From NCBI GenBank assembly GCA_041399085.1, contig JAWKTM010000008.1:124001-188000 (forward strand): a stretch of 64,000 bases of DNA, written 5' to 3'. Origin of the DNA: JAWKTM01 sp041399085. Lineage in GTDB: Bacteria; Planctomycetota; Planctomycetia; Pirellulales; Pirellulaceae. Shown here one piece after another: positions 1 to 10,349 of the stretch; the first letter of the stretch is position 1; every line of letters starts with the position of its first letter. The translations under genes were made by a program, and so were the position numbers. The notes under the pieces are model-generated. The model made no database searches and was not told where the DNA came from. It saw nothing but the letters and a program-made list of their open reading frames with translations.

Positions 1-133
1 ACTCGAACGCGGTGATGCTTTCGTCAAGGAACCGCCGAATCGATTCCGCAAACTCATCCCGCTGCGTTCGATCAACTATGTCGCTTCGCAGCTCAACCGC
101 GGACGTCGGTGGCTCGTAGGGATTGGGAGTCAT
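1..133 (-). CDS. Hypothetical protein, N-terminal fragment (NPYEPP type)
   Basis: The minus strand reads from an ATG at 133 to the window edge without a stop, giving 44 residues that begin MTPNPYEPPTSAVELRS. An N-terminal NPYEPP-like motif is common at the start of small planctomycete hypothetical proteins, often followed by membrane segments; this is family knowledge, not something visible here. The visible part is hydrophilic and charged, and it shows no signal peptide. The gene lies downstream of the esterase on the same strand with about 90 bp between them. No function can be given because most of the gene is outside the window. Confidence 0.5.
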   Translation of the reverse strand, partial: MTPNPYEPPTSAVELRSDIVDRTQRDEFAESIRRFLDESITAFE

Positions 134-226
134 CGCATTAGGCAATGTCCAGGTAGAACGAGTTATTCCACTGAACGCCAAGAACCTTAGGCTCGGCAGT
201 TGATCCTGCCAACGAAATTCAATGAC

Positions 227-1126
227 TTACTGTGGCGCGCCGTCCGCGTCGTTATTTCGCCAGAGCCAGATGAGCGATTCGGGCAGAATGGCTCCGCCGT
301 GTTTGCCATTATGGCCGCCTTGGCCGCCGACGAATTTGTAGTCGTATCGCGAGAACCGCAGGGCGGCTTCCATTTCCAGATTCGATAGCCACCAATTGCC
401 GTGTTGATTGTCTAAATCGTTTTCGCCATCTTGCAGGAAGACTCGCAGCGGCTTGCGTTCGGTCTTGCGAATCAGAGCCGGGTAGACGTGTCCGCCGCGG
501 ATATTCGTGAAGCTGCCGACGTGCGAGAGCACTTTGCGAAACGCGTCGGGGCGTTGCCAAGCGACCGTGAATGCACAGATGCCGCCGGACGAAATTCCGC
601 AGATCGCTCGCCGCTGGGGATCGTCCGTCAAACGGTACTTCTTGCCGACTTCGGGGAGCATTTCGTCCAGCAAGAACCGAGCGTATTGATCGCTGAGCGT
701 GTCGTATTCAAAGCTGCGATTGTTGCCTCGCCAAGGGTTTTCCGGCAATTGTTCGGCATTGTGGCCAGGGTTGATGAAGATGCCAATGGTCACCGGCATC
801 TGGCCACGGTGGATCAGATTGTCGAAGACGACCGGCACGCGGAATTCGCCATCCTCTTTCACATAGGCATGGCCGTCCTGAAAGACCATCACGGCGGCTG
901 GCTGCGAGCCGTCGTATTGTGCCGGCACATAGACCCAGTATTCCCGGATCGTGCCAGGGAACACCTCGCTGCGCCATTCGTGCTTGGTGACTTCGCCGCG
1001 CGGCACGTCGGCTTGCCGTTGCGAATCGGGTCCGAGCGGGAACTGGGGCTCGTCTTGAGCCTCCGACATCGTTGTGAGAGTGGTAATGGAAATAATGAGA
1101 AGCGCGGTGATCGGGAATAGTCTCAT
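227..1126 (-). CDS. Secreted putative esterase (esterase D / enterochelin esterase-like)
   Basis: This 299-residue alpha/beta hydrolase belongs to the putative esterase family (PF00756). The ATG at 1126 is preferred over an upstream start at 1270 because it begins a good signal peptide (MRLFPITALLIISITTL, cleavage near SEAQ). Upstream residues are low-complexity and unlike the family. A beta-strand rich core (EYWVYVPAQYDG, MVFQDGHAYV) leads to the nucleophile elbow GISSGG (Ser about 179), and a C-terminal GGHNGKHGG segment can supply the catalytic His. The protein is probably exported and hydrolyses carbohydrate esters or similar substrates; the substrate is not evident. It is the first gene on its strand, with a long upstream gap. 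Confidence 0.85.
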   Translation of the reverse strand: MRLFPITALLIISITTLTTMSEAQDEPQFPLGPDSQRQADVPRGEVTKHEWRSEVFPGTIREYWVYVPAQYDGSQPAAVMVFQDGHAYVKEDGEFRVPVVFDNLIHRGQMPVTIGIFINPGHNAEQLPENPWRGNNRSFEYDTLSDQYARFLLDEMLPEVGKKYRLTDDPQRRAICGISSGGICAFTVAWQRPDAFRKVLSHVGSFTNIRGGHVYPALIRKTERKPLRVFLQDGENDLDNQHGNWWLSNLEMEAALRFSRYDYKFVGGQGGHNGKHGGAILPESLIWLWRNNDADGAPQ

Positions 1127-1516
1127 AATATCCGTGTTCGGAATTGTGGTAAGAAGGAGAGTTTTAACGGCGTTCGAGTTTAACGGGTTCCGTCGTCGAA
1201 GAAACTGGGGGCCGATTATTCGGCCGGTCAGCGTGCGCGATCCCGTACCGTCGCGCGTCACGTTGGCCAAACGAAACGCGGCGCACCGACGAGCCGCGCG
1301 GCGGATCCGGCGACGTGCGAATCCGCGCCGCTGCGCCTTTGCGCAAAACCAATGACGCGAGCGTCACTTACGTCAAAAAAAGCGACGACGATTCGCAGCC
1401 GAACGTCGCGGGAATGCTAGGTTTGATTAGCGGAGTCATTGGTCGCCGACATGCCGAGTCGCTCCGCGCTGTGATGAATCTGCCCCAACATTCTCATTCC
1501 AAGTCCGGTCGGCGCT
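1127..1516. other. Intergenic region between esterase and Flp pilin
   Basis: This 390-bp divergent region should hold the promoters of the esterase (minus) and the pilin (plus). I see no open frame with family resemblance, no strong hairpin with a T-run and no repeat. Short open frames here have arginine-rich, atypical composition. Confidence 0.4.
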
Positions 1517-1702
1517 ATGGCATCCATTCTCAAATTTCTACGCGAAGACGAAGCGGCTACGGCGGTCGAGTATGCCGTCATGCTAGCTCTGTTGATCGGC
1601 ATGTGCCTGACCGCGATTGGTCTGTTGGGATTGGAAACCAAAGATCTCTGGGCCGATAACCAAACGGGTTTGCAGAAAGCATTCACTTCGTCAGGAAGTT
1701 AG
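1517..1702 (+). CDS. Flp family type IVb pilin
   Basis: The 61-residue protein starts MASILKFLREDEAATAVEYAVMLALL. This matches Flp/Fap pilins: a short basic leader, the acidic-alanine segment before AVEYA, then a single hydrophobic helix (residues about 17-42). In this family a prepilin peptidase cleaves before the hydrophobic stretch, and the mature pilin forms Tad-type adhesive fibres. No tad secretion genes (cpaB, rcpA, tadABC) lie nearby, so this is a solitary pilin gene. Its last 20 bases overlap the 3' end of the SDR gene on the other strand. Confidence 0.85.
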   Translation: MASILKFLREDEAATAVEYAVMLALLIGMCLTAIGLLGLETKDLWADNQTGLQKAFTSSGS

Positions 1703-2483
1703 CCGGCATGTCGGGCTGTTGCCAGGCGCTCATCCCGCCGTCGACCAACAGCATCTGGCCGTGGACATGCTGCGCGGCGTCGCTCACCATGAACACCGCG
1801 CCGGGGCCGCAAACGTCGCTGTGAGGAACGCGGCGGTTGGGCGTGTGAAGTTCCATCCATTGAGCGAACCGCTCGTCGCGATCAATGATCGATGTGAGTG
1901 GCGTGCGAACCAATCCCGGCGCCAGGCCATTGACCCGAATACCTTGCGGAGCCAGTTCGACACACAGCGTGCGAACCATCATTTCGATGGCGCCCTTCGA
2001 CGTGTCGTAACACGAATGCGTCGGCTCGGCCAACCGTCCATTGATCGAACCGATCATCAGCACGCGACCTGCCACTTGGTTGGCGACCCAGTGCCGAGCG
2101 AAACGTTGTGTGAGGAAGAACGGCGCGGCGACGTTCAGCCGCATGATTCGCTCGAACCGCTCCAGTTCCATCTCCAGATAAGGAACGTCGTCGTAAGTTC
2201 CAGCGTTGTTCACCAAGATGTCGAGGTTCGGCATCATGGCGAGCGCCGCCGACGCGGTGGCTTCAACCACATCGCCGGTCGGGCCGGAAAGGTCGCTGCT
2301 GACGAATTCGGCTCGCACACCAGCCTCGCGGCAGTTGGCCAACACTTGTTCGGCATCCGCGCCGAGCTGCCGACCATGAACCAACACATCCGCGCCGGCT
2401 CGGGCGAACGCTTCGACAATCGAACGCCCGACGCCTTTCGTCGAACCGGTGACCAAGGCGGCGTGACCATTGAGATCAATCAT
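1683..2483 (-). CDS. SDR family NAD(P)-dependent oxidoreductase
   Basis: The 266-residue short-chain dehydrogenase starts at ATG 2483 (MIDLNGHAALVTGS). Visible motifs are the dinucleotide-binding TGSTKGVG near the N-terminus, the NNAG motif (LVNNAGTYDD), the catalytic Ser (MIGSIN), the YDTSKGA motif carrying catalytic Tyr and Lys, and the PG motif (GLAPGLVRTP). It is a cytosolic NAD(P)-dependent alcohol/ketone oxidoreductase of unknown substrate. It sits 44 bp downstream of the RraA-like gene on the same strand, so the two are probably co-transcribed and may act on the same sugar-acid or hydroxy-acid route; that link is an inference. The tail overlaps the pilin gene by 20 bp. Confidence 0.9.
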   Translation of the reverse strand: MIDLNGHAALVTGSTKGVGRSIVEAFARAGADVLVHGRQLGADAEQVLANCREAGVRAEFVSSDLSGPTGDVVEATASAALAMMPNLDILVNNAGTYDDVPYLEMELERFERIMRLNVAAPFFLTQRFARHWVANQVAGRVLMIGSINGRLAEPTHSCYDTSKGAIEMMVRTLCVELAPQGIRVNGLAPGLVRTPLTSIIDRDERFAQWMELHTPNRRVPHSDVCGPGAVFMVSDAAQHVHGQMLLVDGGMSAWQQPDMPANFLTK

Positions 2484-2527
2484 GGCGTGGCCTCTCAAGG
2501 ATTCGTCTCGCGATGCGTTGTCGACGA

Positions 2528-3253
2528 TCAGTTTCGCGCCACGCGGGCTTCCAGCTTCTTGACCACGGCTTGAAACTCTTGCCGCAGCTCGTTGAACTTC
2601 GCCCGGTCCTTCTCGCCCGGCACCTTTACATAGTCCAACATGATCGATTCGGCGGCGATGAACTCCTCGGAAATGTCGGCGATCTCGGCGGCCAATTCGA
2701 TCGGGATGTTGGTCACGCCGTTGGCGTCGCCATGCAGCAAATCGCCTTGGCTGACCATCAAACCGCCGACTCGCACCGGCAACGCCAAATGCAGCATGTG
2801 GCAGTAGCCGTGCGAAGCGATCGACGAATTCGTAAACACCGGATACTTGAGCGAACGAACTTGTTCCAAATCACGGCCGGCGCCGTTAGTGACCAAGCCG
2901 ACGGAACCGAACGCTTGATAAGTCGAGCACATCACTTCGCCGAACACGGCGGCGACGGGCGGATCGTCGATATCCTGAAAGACGACCACCGCCGGGCCGG
3001 GAAGGGCGGCGAATTGATCGAGCTGCTTTTGGATGCTGCCGTAGGCATCGCCGCCGGCCGGAGGCACGTCGCTGCGGAAACAAGCCGTGGCGGCGAATCC
3101 GACCATCGGCGGCAGCTCGGGATAATTGCATTTGACGCGGGCGTCCATATAGCCGCGATTGCGTGGGCGGATGTTGAACAGCTCGATCACGTTGCAGATC
3201 GTCGGCGTATCGAACTTGGCGAGTTTATCCAGCGTGGCTTGCGTGACGGACAT
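2528..3253 (-). CDS. RraA family protein (4-hydroxy-4-methyl-2-oxoglutarate aldolase-like)
   Basis: The 241-residue protein resembles the RraA/HMG-aldolase fold. Supporting segments are FDTPTICNVIELF near the N-terminus, the central NGAGRDLEQVRSL, which corresponds to the conserved NG-x-x-RD substrate/metal region, and GDLLHGDANGVTNIP. Family members are Mg-dependent class II aldolases/decarboxylases on oxo-acids, or RNase E regulators in gammaproteobacteria. An aldolase-type role fits better here because an SDR follows 44 bp downstream. There is no signal peptide, so it is cytosolic. The ATG at 3253 is the only good start. Confidence 0.88.
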   Translation of the reverse strand: MSVTQATLDKLAKFDTPTICNVIELFNIRPRNRGYMDARVKCNYPELPPMVGFAATACFRSDVPPAGGDAYGSIQKQLDQFAALPGPAVVVFQDIDDPPVAAVFGEVMCSTYQAFGSVGLVTNGAGRDLEQVRSLKYPVFTNSSIASHGYCHMLHLALPVRVGGLMVSQGDLLHGDANGVTNIPIELAAEIADISEEFIAAESIMLDYVKVPGEKDRAKFNELRQEFQAVVKKLEARVARN

Positions 3254-3512
3254 GGGCGGGGCTCCGGCGTCAGGTGGGAAGGGCGAAGTGGGCTCGGGCG
3301 TCGCGGCTCGGAATGCTCGGCGGCGACAGACGGCCAGACGTACAACTTACCGCCGCCCGTGCGTTTTGCAACCAGTGTGCGCGTCGAAGCTCCTTTCGCC
3401 GAACGCTGGCCGAACCGCTCGGCGATTCGCGGCCACCGGGTTCGCAAAGCGATGGGTTGCGATACGATCGAAAGCTCGCGCGTAGAACTCTCCCACACTT
3501 GGAAAGCCGCCC

Positions 3513-4856
3513 ATGTCCGACTCGGAATGCGACCCGTCGCTCGATCCGCCCGTTGATTCGTCCGCCGATGCGCCCGTTGAGGCAACAGACGACGATTCGA
3601 GCGGCCAGCCGATCTCCGAGCCAAGCGACTTGACCGAGCGGCCGGGCGTCGACATGGCGCCGGGGTTCGCCAGCGCGGTGTTGCAAACACGAGCTCGCAA
3701 GGCGAGGCCGTTTTATGGGCGCCATCCGTGGGTGTTGGACAGTGCGCTTGTGCCGCCGGGGCAGCCGATCGAAGACGGCTCGATCGTCGACTTGCACAAC
3801 GACAAAGGCAAATTTATCGCTCGCGGCATCTACAACAGCCGCAGCCGAATTCGCGTGCGATTGTATACGTGGGATGTCGGCGAGCCGCTGGACGATCGGT
3901 TTTGGCGATCGCGTTTGGAGTCGGCCGCGCGATTGCGAAAGACGCTCGGCTACGACGATCGCTCGGCGGCGGCTCGCGTCGTGTACAGCGAAGCGGACGG
4001 GCTGAGCGGCCTGATCGTCGATCGCTACGGCGACTATCTCGTGGCTCAAGTGAACTCGCTGGCCATCGCCCACCGGCAGGCGACGTTGGTGCCGATGTTG
4101 GCCGAAGTGTTTCGGCCGCGCGGGATTCTGGTCCGCAGCGAAGCGGGCGTGGCAAAGTCCGAGGGGCTGGAGGTCGAGGACGGATTGGCTTGGGGCGAAG
4201 CGCCTGACGGTCCGGTCTTCATCAACGAAAACGGACTGCGGTTCGGCGTCGATCTTTCGGCGGGGCAAAAGACGGGCTATTACCTGGATCAAGTCGAGAA
4301 CCGCCGAGCGGCCGCGGCCTATATGAAGGGCCGGCGTGTGTTGGACTTGTTCTGCTATGCCGGCGGCTTTTCGCTATTGGCCGCGACGGCGGGCGGCGCT
4401 CGCGAAGTGATCGGCGTTGACAGCAGCGAACGGGCACTCGCGATGGCCAGGGCCAACGCCGAGTTGAATGGCGTGTCGAACGTGAGATTCGTCGAAGGGG
4501 ATTGCTTTCGGACGATGGACGAGCTGCTGGACGATCGCGAGAAGTTCGACGCGATTGTGCTCGATCCACCCAAGTTTACGCGGAGCCGACAAACAGTGGA
4601 CGAAGCGCTGCGGGCCTATCATCGGCTGAACCGCGTGGCGGTCGATTTGTTGCAGCCTGAAGGGATTCTGGTCACGTGCAGTTGTTCGGGCAACGTGACT
4701 CGCGACGATTTCCTGATGATGCTCAGCGGCGTGGCACAGAAGACAGGCCGGATGATCCAAGTGCTCGATCAGCGAGGCGCGTCGGCCGATCACCCGATCG
4801 CCACGAATTGCTTGGAGACCGAGTACCTGAAGTGTTTCATTTGCCGCGTGGTCTGA
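3513..4856 (+). CDS. rlmI: Class I SAM-dependent rRNA methyltransferase, RlmI/YccW-like
   Basis: The 447-residue protein has a long acidic low-complexity N-terminus (residues 1-60). A PUA-like domain follows (RPFYGRHPWVLDSALV, DKGKFIARGIYN), then an RlmI-like central region ending in GVDLSAGQKTGYYLDQ, which is diagnostic of RlmI/RlmK methyltransferases. The Rossmann SAM site is VLDLFCYAGGFSLLAA, followed by VDSSERAL and the DPPKFTRSR catalytic motif. It should methylate a 23S rRNA cytosine at C5; the exact target site is inferred from homology. It ends 6 bp before the convergent response regulator gene. The acidic extension is longer than in the enterobacterial protein, and an internal start cannot be excluded. 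Confidence 0.87.
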   Translation: MSDSECDPSLDPPVDSSADAPVEATDDDSSGQPISEPSDLTERPGVDMAPGFASAVLQTRARKARPFYGRHPWVLDSALVPPGQPIEDGSIVDLHNDKGKFIARGIYNSRSRIRVRLYTWDVGEPLDDRFWRSRLESAARLRKTLGYDDRSAAARVVYSEADGLSGLIVDRYGDYLVAQVNSLAIAHRQATLVPMLAEVFRPRGILVRSEAGVAKSEGLEVEDGLAWGEAPDGPVFINENGLRFGVDLSAGQKTGYYLDQVENRRAAAAYMKGRRVLDLFCYAGGFSLLAATAGGAREVIGVDSSERALAMARANAELNGVSNVRFVEGDCFRTMDELLDDREKFDAIVLDPPKFTRSRQTVDEALRAYHRLNRVAVDLLQPEGILVTCSCSGNVTRDDFLMMLSGVAQKTGRMIQVLDQRGASADHPIATNCLETEYLKCFICRVV

Positions 4857-4862
4857 GTAACC

Positions 4863-5462
4863 TTAATCCGGCGCTCGCTTTTGCAGCTTGCGTTGCAGCG
4901 AACGCCGATGGATCCCCAGCCGCCGAGCTGCTTCGGAAATGTTGCCGCCGCAATCGGCCAGCACGCGATGGATGTGCTCCCACTCGGTTCGGGCCAACGT
5001 CGGCACTTCATGATCGGTCGGCGGCGTGGCCATCGGCGCCGCTTCGCCGCGACGAAAGGCGGCCAAGATATCGTCGGCGTCGGCCGGCTTCGGCAGAAAG
5101 TTCGTCGCTCCCAACCGAACCGCGTCGATCGCCGTCGCGATGCTGCCGAACCCGGACAGCACCAACGTCCGGCAATCCGGGGCCAGCGACTTCAAATCCC
5201 GCACGACATCCAATCCCGAGCGGCCTGGCATCCGCAGATCGATTACGGCCAACTGAGGCCGATGCGATCGCGCGACCAGCATCGCTTCGTCGTAATCAGC
5301 GGCTGTCTCGACATGGAAGCCCCGATCGCGAAACGCTTGGGCCAGCCGCTCGCGCAGCGCGTAGCTGTCGTCGACCAACAGAAGGCGTTGCGAACCGTTG
5401 CCGGCTTGCTGCTCCGGCAACGTGAGTGTTTCGCTGCGACGTGAAGTGAGAAAGCCTGTCAT
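4863..5462 (-). CDS. Response regulator with Fis-type HTH (RegA/PrrA-like)
   Basis: The protein has an N-terminal receiver (LLLVDDSYALRERL, phospho-acceptor Asp in LAVIDLRMPG, switch Ser in LVLSGFG, conserved Lys in FLPKPAD). A proline-rich linker leads to a C-terminal Fis-like helix-turn-helix (NISEAARRLGIHRRSLQRKL). This is the ActR/RegA/PrrA arrangement, which in other bacteria controls redox and respiration genes. No histidine kinase gene is adjacent, whereas RegB-type partners often are. It lies about 110 bp downstream of mqnC on the same strand, so a link to the quinone pool is conceivable but unproven. ATG 5462 is chosen; ATG 5498 would add 12 residues of no known domain. Confidence 0.85.
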   Translation of the reverse strand: MTGFLTSRRSETLTLPEQQAGNGSQRLLLVDDSYALRERLAQAFRDRGFHVETAADYDEAMLVARSHRPQLAVIDLRMPGRSGLDVVRDLKSLAPDCRTLVLSGFGSIATAIDAVRLGATNFLPKPADADDILAAFRRGEAAPMATPPTDHEVPTLARTEWEHIHRVLADCGGNISEAARRLGIHRRSLQRKLQKRAPD

Positions 5463-5570
5463 CCGCCCGCGAATTTCGAGGAGCACGAACATCGGCAAGC
5501 CAGAGTCGCTCGCCTGTTTCAGTCTAACCGGCCGCGCTTCGGCGGAAAGTGTTTCGCGGGAAAACGCGGC

Positions 5571-6734
<1,164 letters not shown>

Positions 6735-6765
6735 CGATCGTCCGCCTCGGGGCGAACCACCAAAA

Positions 6766-7605
6766 TCATTCCGCAAGTAACTCGGTCGGCTCCAACATTG
6801 GCCCGCCGTCCGGCTCCGTTTCCGGCGCGAAGCCCAGCTCGGCCGCTCGGCGGCGGAACAACTCCAATCCGCGGCGTTCGCGCGGTCCGAGGTAGAAATA
6901 CAAATTGTCTCGCAAGTACGACAGGCAATCGGCCGTCGACAGCCGAACGGCCGGAGCTTCCTGAGCCGCGATTTGTTCGAGATGAGCCACCCCGGCGTCG
7001 CGAGCGGCGGCCAACGCCTCGGGCAACGAACCCAGTTCGACGCCCGGCCGCGCGACCCAGGCAGCGAACACGAACGGCAATTCCGCCCAACGACACCACT
7101 CGTCGCCCAAATCCCACACTTCGACGAAATCGGCTTGCGGCGGATGAATCGCCCGATCGCCGATCAACAGCACGGCGTCGGTCGTCGTCCGCGTGGCATC
7201 GGAACCGATCGGCAGCGTTTCCAATTTTGGTCGCACTCCGAATCGGTTGGCCAACAACACCTGCGTCAGTGCCGCGCTCGTGCGCGACCCTTCGTCGAGT
7301 GCCAGCGATCGAATCTCGGACATCGGGCGGCGACTGAGCAGCTTGACACTAAGCACCGGGCCGCGGCAAGCGATGCAGGCGTCCGAAACCAGTTCGTATC
7401 GCGAGTCTTGAAAGAACTCGATCGATGGGATCAGCCACGTCCAACCGGCCGTCAGCCAAGTCGTCGGCCAAGCGGCTGGGCAAATCGAACGTCAGGGCGG
7501 ATGTCCGGCGCGGCTCCGTCAGCCGATAGACAAGCGGCTTGGTGTTCAGATACGACACCGCGTAACGCGAAGCGGCTGAGTGGTGGTCGAACGTGTTGAG
7601 TTCAT
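6766..7605 (-). pseudogene. mqnA: Chorismate dehydratase-type MqnA (frameshifted)
   Basis: Three adjacent frames together encode a normal MqnA. The first, from ATG 7605, ends in QPLRVT; the second carries the family hallmark VSYLNTKPLVY and LPSRLADDLADGRLDVA; the third continues LIPSIEFFQDSRYELVSDACIA and runs to ELLAE. The breaks lie near 7565, where one base is missing before GTGTCG, and near 7434, where a net +1 or -2 shift occurs after GRLDV. MqnA dehydrates chorismate to 3-[(1-carboxyvinyl)oxy]benzoate, the first committed futalosine-pathway step. Because mqnC directly downstream is intact and essential in this route, consensus error is more likely than real loss. The product, if restored, is about 280 residues and cytosolic. 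Confidence 0.82.
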
Positions 7606-7735
7606 CGGCCTCGAACTCCTCATAACATCGCGTTCTGGCGGCAAGCTTGGCGATTATAGAAGTGGCTGGAAACAGGGCCTAGGCCCTTCGAGTTCCGCAA
7701 GACGATAACCGCATTAGCTCGCGACGTTTAACGCT

Positions 7736-8439
7736 TCAGCTTGGCGGCAAGCCGAACGCCTCCCACCAAACCGGCAACGCGCGGTGATCGAAACCGGCTC
7801 GCGAGTCATCGGGTGCAGAAAATCCAACGAGCGAGCATACAGCGCGATCCAGCGAGCCCGCTCGTCCTCGGTTTCTGGCCCGAACCGTTCGCTCGAACCG
7901 TACTGCGCATCGCCGAAAATCGGGAATCCGCGCGAGCTGGCTTGCAGCCGAATCTGGTGCATACGGCCCGTTTCCAATTTGATCTCCAGCCACGTGCCCC
8001 GTTCATCACGACGCAGCACGAGATAGTTCAACACCGCTTGCCGAGCGTCGGGGTGATCGGCGGCCACGACTTCGGCCCGCGGTTGGTCGGGCACTTTGCG
8101 CACGTAGTCGATCCAGGTGCCAGTGTCGGCTTCGATCGTCCCCGCGACGTAAGCCCAATAAGTTTTCCGCACCGAGCGGTCCTGGAACTGGTCGCACAGC
8201 CGCCGAGCCGCTCGGACGTGTTTGGCCAGCACCAAGACGCCCGACACCGGTCGGTCCAGCCGATGCGGCACGCCCAGGTAAACCCGTCCCGGCTTGTCGT
8301 CCCGCAGCTTGATGAACTGCTTCACGCGCAGCTCCAAGCTGTCGATCGCCGGCGGCGCCTGCGTCAACAAACCGCCCGGCTTCAACACAGCCAGACACGG
8401 CCCTTGTTCGTACAGGATGTCAAAGTTAGTCGGCTGCAA
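7736..8439 (-). CDS. RluA family pseudouridine synthase (3' frameshift)
   Basis: The protein carries the RluA signature HRLDRPVSGVLVLAK with the catalytic Asp, plus the family segments KTYWAYV, LETGRMHQIRLQ and FGDAQYGS. It isomerises uridine to pseudouridine in rRNA or tRNA; the site cannot be told from sequence. There is no N-terminal S4 domain. The frame as written runs to 7714 with an odd basic tail. Adding one base near 7780 restores a typical ending, ALPVWWEAFGLPPS, with a stop at 7736, so the final 15 or so residues are probably misread by a single-base deletion. The gene starts 46 bp from the terminator of the upstream oxidoreductase. Confidence 0.88.
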
Positions 8440-8485
8440 TTCGACGTCCCGCGTCTGAAGAAGAAGTCAACGATCCTCACCAATC

Positions 8486-8515
8486 AAAAAAATACGCGAG
8501 GCAAAACCTCGCGTG
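8486..8515 (-). terminator. Rho-independent terminator of the Gfo/Idh/MocA gene
   Basis: Read on the minus strand, an 8-9 bp stem (ACGCGAGG pairing with CCTCGCGT) with a short TTTG loop is followed by seven T residues. It lies about 115 bp after the stop of the oxidoreductase gene and just before the pseudouridine synthase start, so it separates the two transcription units. Confidence 0.75.
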
Positions 8516-8630
8516 TAAGTCACCCACTGGCTTCCAGCGGCTCGCGCCGAAAACCAGTGGATCCTAAATATCAATTCTGTTCCCGCGACTTGAACGATCG
8601 CGACACACATCGTCGACGAGCGAACGCCAA

Positions 8631-10091
8631 CTACACGTTCGCGGCGCTCGGCACCACAAACGGCGCTCGGTAATCCCGAGTCAGCATCTGATCGGCTTGC
8701 GAATTCCCCTTGAACGTTTCGGTCTTCGGGTCCAACGGCAAGTGCAAACCGACTTGGATATCCAAGTTGTCGGTCTTCACATTGTTGTCCCGCAAGTGAC
8801 CCAGCGTCCGCTCGAACGTTGCCTTGACGTTCTCGGTCGTCTCGACACCATCCAGCTTGGCCAACGCATCCTTCGCTGGCAGCGACTCGCCCAAACGGTA
8901 CGAGATGTTGCCCAAATGGCACAATGCACTCGACAAATGGCCTTCCTGGATGTCGGCGTTCAAATCCTTGTGGTTGCGGCTGCGAACGGCCGTCAGGAAA
9001 TTGGCAAAGTGATCCGAGCCGCCCTTGAACGACTTGACCTTATTGCCATCCTTGTCGAACGCCGTGCCGCTGTCGTAGCTGGGGATCACCACGTAGCCGT
9101 CGGTGCCTTCGAACACCACGCCCACGCCCGCGCCCTTATAGCTGTCCGTCTTCAAGCCGCGGACTTCGAACACCAGGGCCTTATCGCCATAGTCGTGAAT
9201 CACGACTTGCGTGTTGGCTGTCTCGCCGGCATCTTCGTAACCGAAGCGACCGCCGTAGCTGATCACCGCATTGCAGAGCTGGTCGACACCGATGCCGGCC
9301 CGAGCGATATCCATCTGATGGATACCTTGATTGCCCAAGTCGCCGTTGCCGTAAGCCCACTGCCAATGCCAGTCGTAATGGAACTGCGGCCGAGTGACCG
9401 GAGCCATCGGAGCCGGGCCGAGCCACAGGTCATAGTTCACGCTGGTCGGCGGCTTGTAGGTGCCACGCTCGCCGATCGAGCCGCGACGCTTGTAGCACAG
9501 ACCGCGAGCCACCTTCAGTTTGCCGATGCCGCCGTCCAACACATACTGCACGGCATCCATCACGCCCGAATTCGAGCGGCATTGGGTGCCCGTTTGGCAA
9601 ATCTTGCCGTACTTGCGAGCCGCGTCCACAATCCGGCGACCTTCGCTCACATTGTGGCTGACCGGCTTTTCGACATACACGTCCTTGCCGGCTTGAATCG
9701 CCCAGATCGCGCCCAACGCGTGCCAGTGGTTCGGCGTGGCGATGCTGACGATATCCACGCTCTTGTCTTCCAACACCTTGCGGATATCTTCCTCGAACTT
9801 CGGCTTCGACCCTTGTCGCTTGCCGACCTCTTCCGCCCGGTTGTTGCCGATTTGCGAATCGGCGTCACAGATATAAAGAATCTCGGTGTCTTTGCGTCCG
9901 GCAAAGGCGCCGATGTGCGAGCCGCCGCGGCCCCGCACGCCAATCACCGCTACGCCCAACTTTTCATTCGGGCTCTTGGTCTGCGATTCCTCGGCGGCGA
10001 TCAAAGTGCCGGCCGACGAAGCCGCCACGGCAGCGGCCGCCGCGAACATGGATTCTTCCAGGAACTCGCGACGATTGCGATTCTTGCTCAT
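8631..10091 (-). CDS. Secreted Gfo/Idh/MocA family oxidoreductase
   Basis: The 486-residue NAD(P)-dependent oxidoreductase opens with a Tat-like leader (RNRREFLEES followed by an alanine-rich hydrophobic stretch). The Rossmann site is VAVIGVRGRGGSHI, and the family hallmark EKPVSHNV with its catalytic Lys follows SIATPNHWHA. The long C-terminal domain (YDLWLGPAP, FHYDWHWQWAYGNGDLGNQGIHQMDIAR) is typical of planctomycete and Bacteroidetes secreted members acting on sugars. Export via Tat with bound cofactor is inferred from the leader. ATG 10091 gives better spacing to AAGGAG than the adjacent ATG at 10094. It is a monocistronic unit with its own terminator downstream. Confidence 0.92.
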   Translation of the reverse strand: MSKNRNRREFLEESMFAAAAAVAASSAGTLIAAEESQTKSPNEKLGVAVIGVRGRGGSHIGAFAGRKDTEILYICDADSQIGNNRAEEVGKRQGSKPKFEEDIRKVLEDKSVDIVSIATPNHWHALGAIWAIQAGKDVYVEKPVSHNVSEGRRIVDAARKYGKICQTGTQCRSNSGVMDAVQYVLDGGIGKLKVARGLCYKRRGSIGERGTYKPPTSVNYDLWLGPAPMAPVTRPQFHYDWHWQWAYGNGDLGNQGIHQMDIARAGIGVDQLCNAVISYGGRFGYEDAGETANTQVVIHDYGDKALVFEVRGLKTDSYKGAGVGVVFEGTDGYVVIPSYDSGTAFDKDGNKVKSFKGGSDHFANFLTAVRSRNHKDLNADIQEGHLSSALCHLGNISYRLGESLPAKDALAKLDGVETTENVKATFERTLGHLRDNNVKTDNLDIQVGLHLPLDPKTETFKGNSQADQMLTRDYRAPFVVPSAANV

Positions 10092-10349
10092 CATTCACTC
10101 CTTGCGGAAAACTAAGGCGGGATGCGAGACGCCTCGGACGCACCGAATCGCTCGCGTCAAGAAATGCAGCGTGTGGGGAACGGTAGTCAGCGGCCGTCAA
10201 TGCAGCGTGACGGCGGAAGCTGGCTCTCGAAACAGATTGGCATTGTAACCCGAAGCGCGGCCGAATTGCCAGCGCACGGGGGCCGAGTTTGCCACAATCG
10301 GCCGATCGGGACGTTCAGACGCTGCCTAGCCGATATACAATCACCCGGC

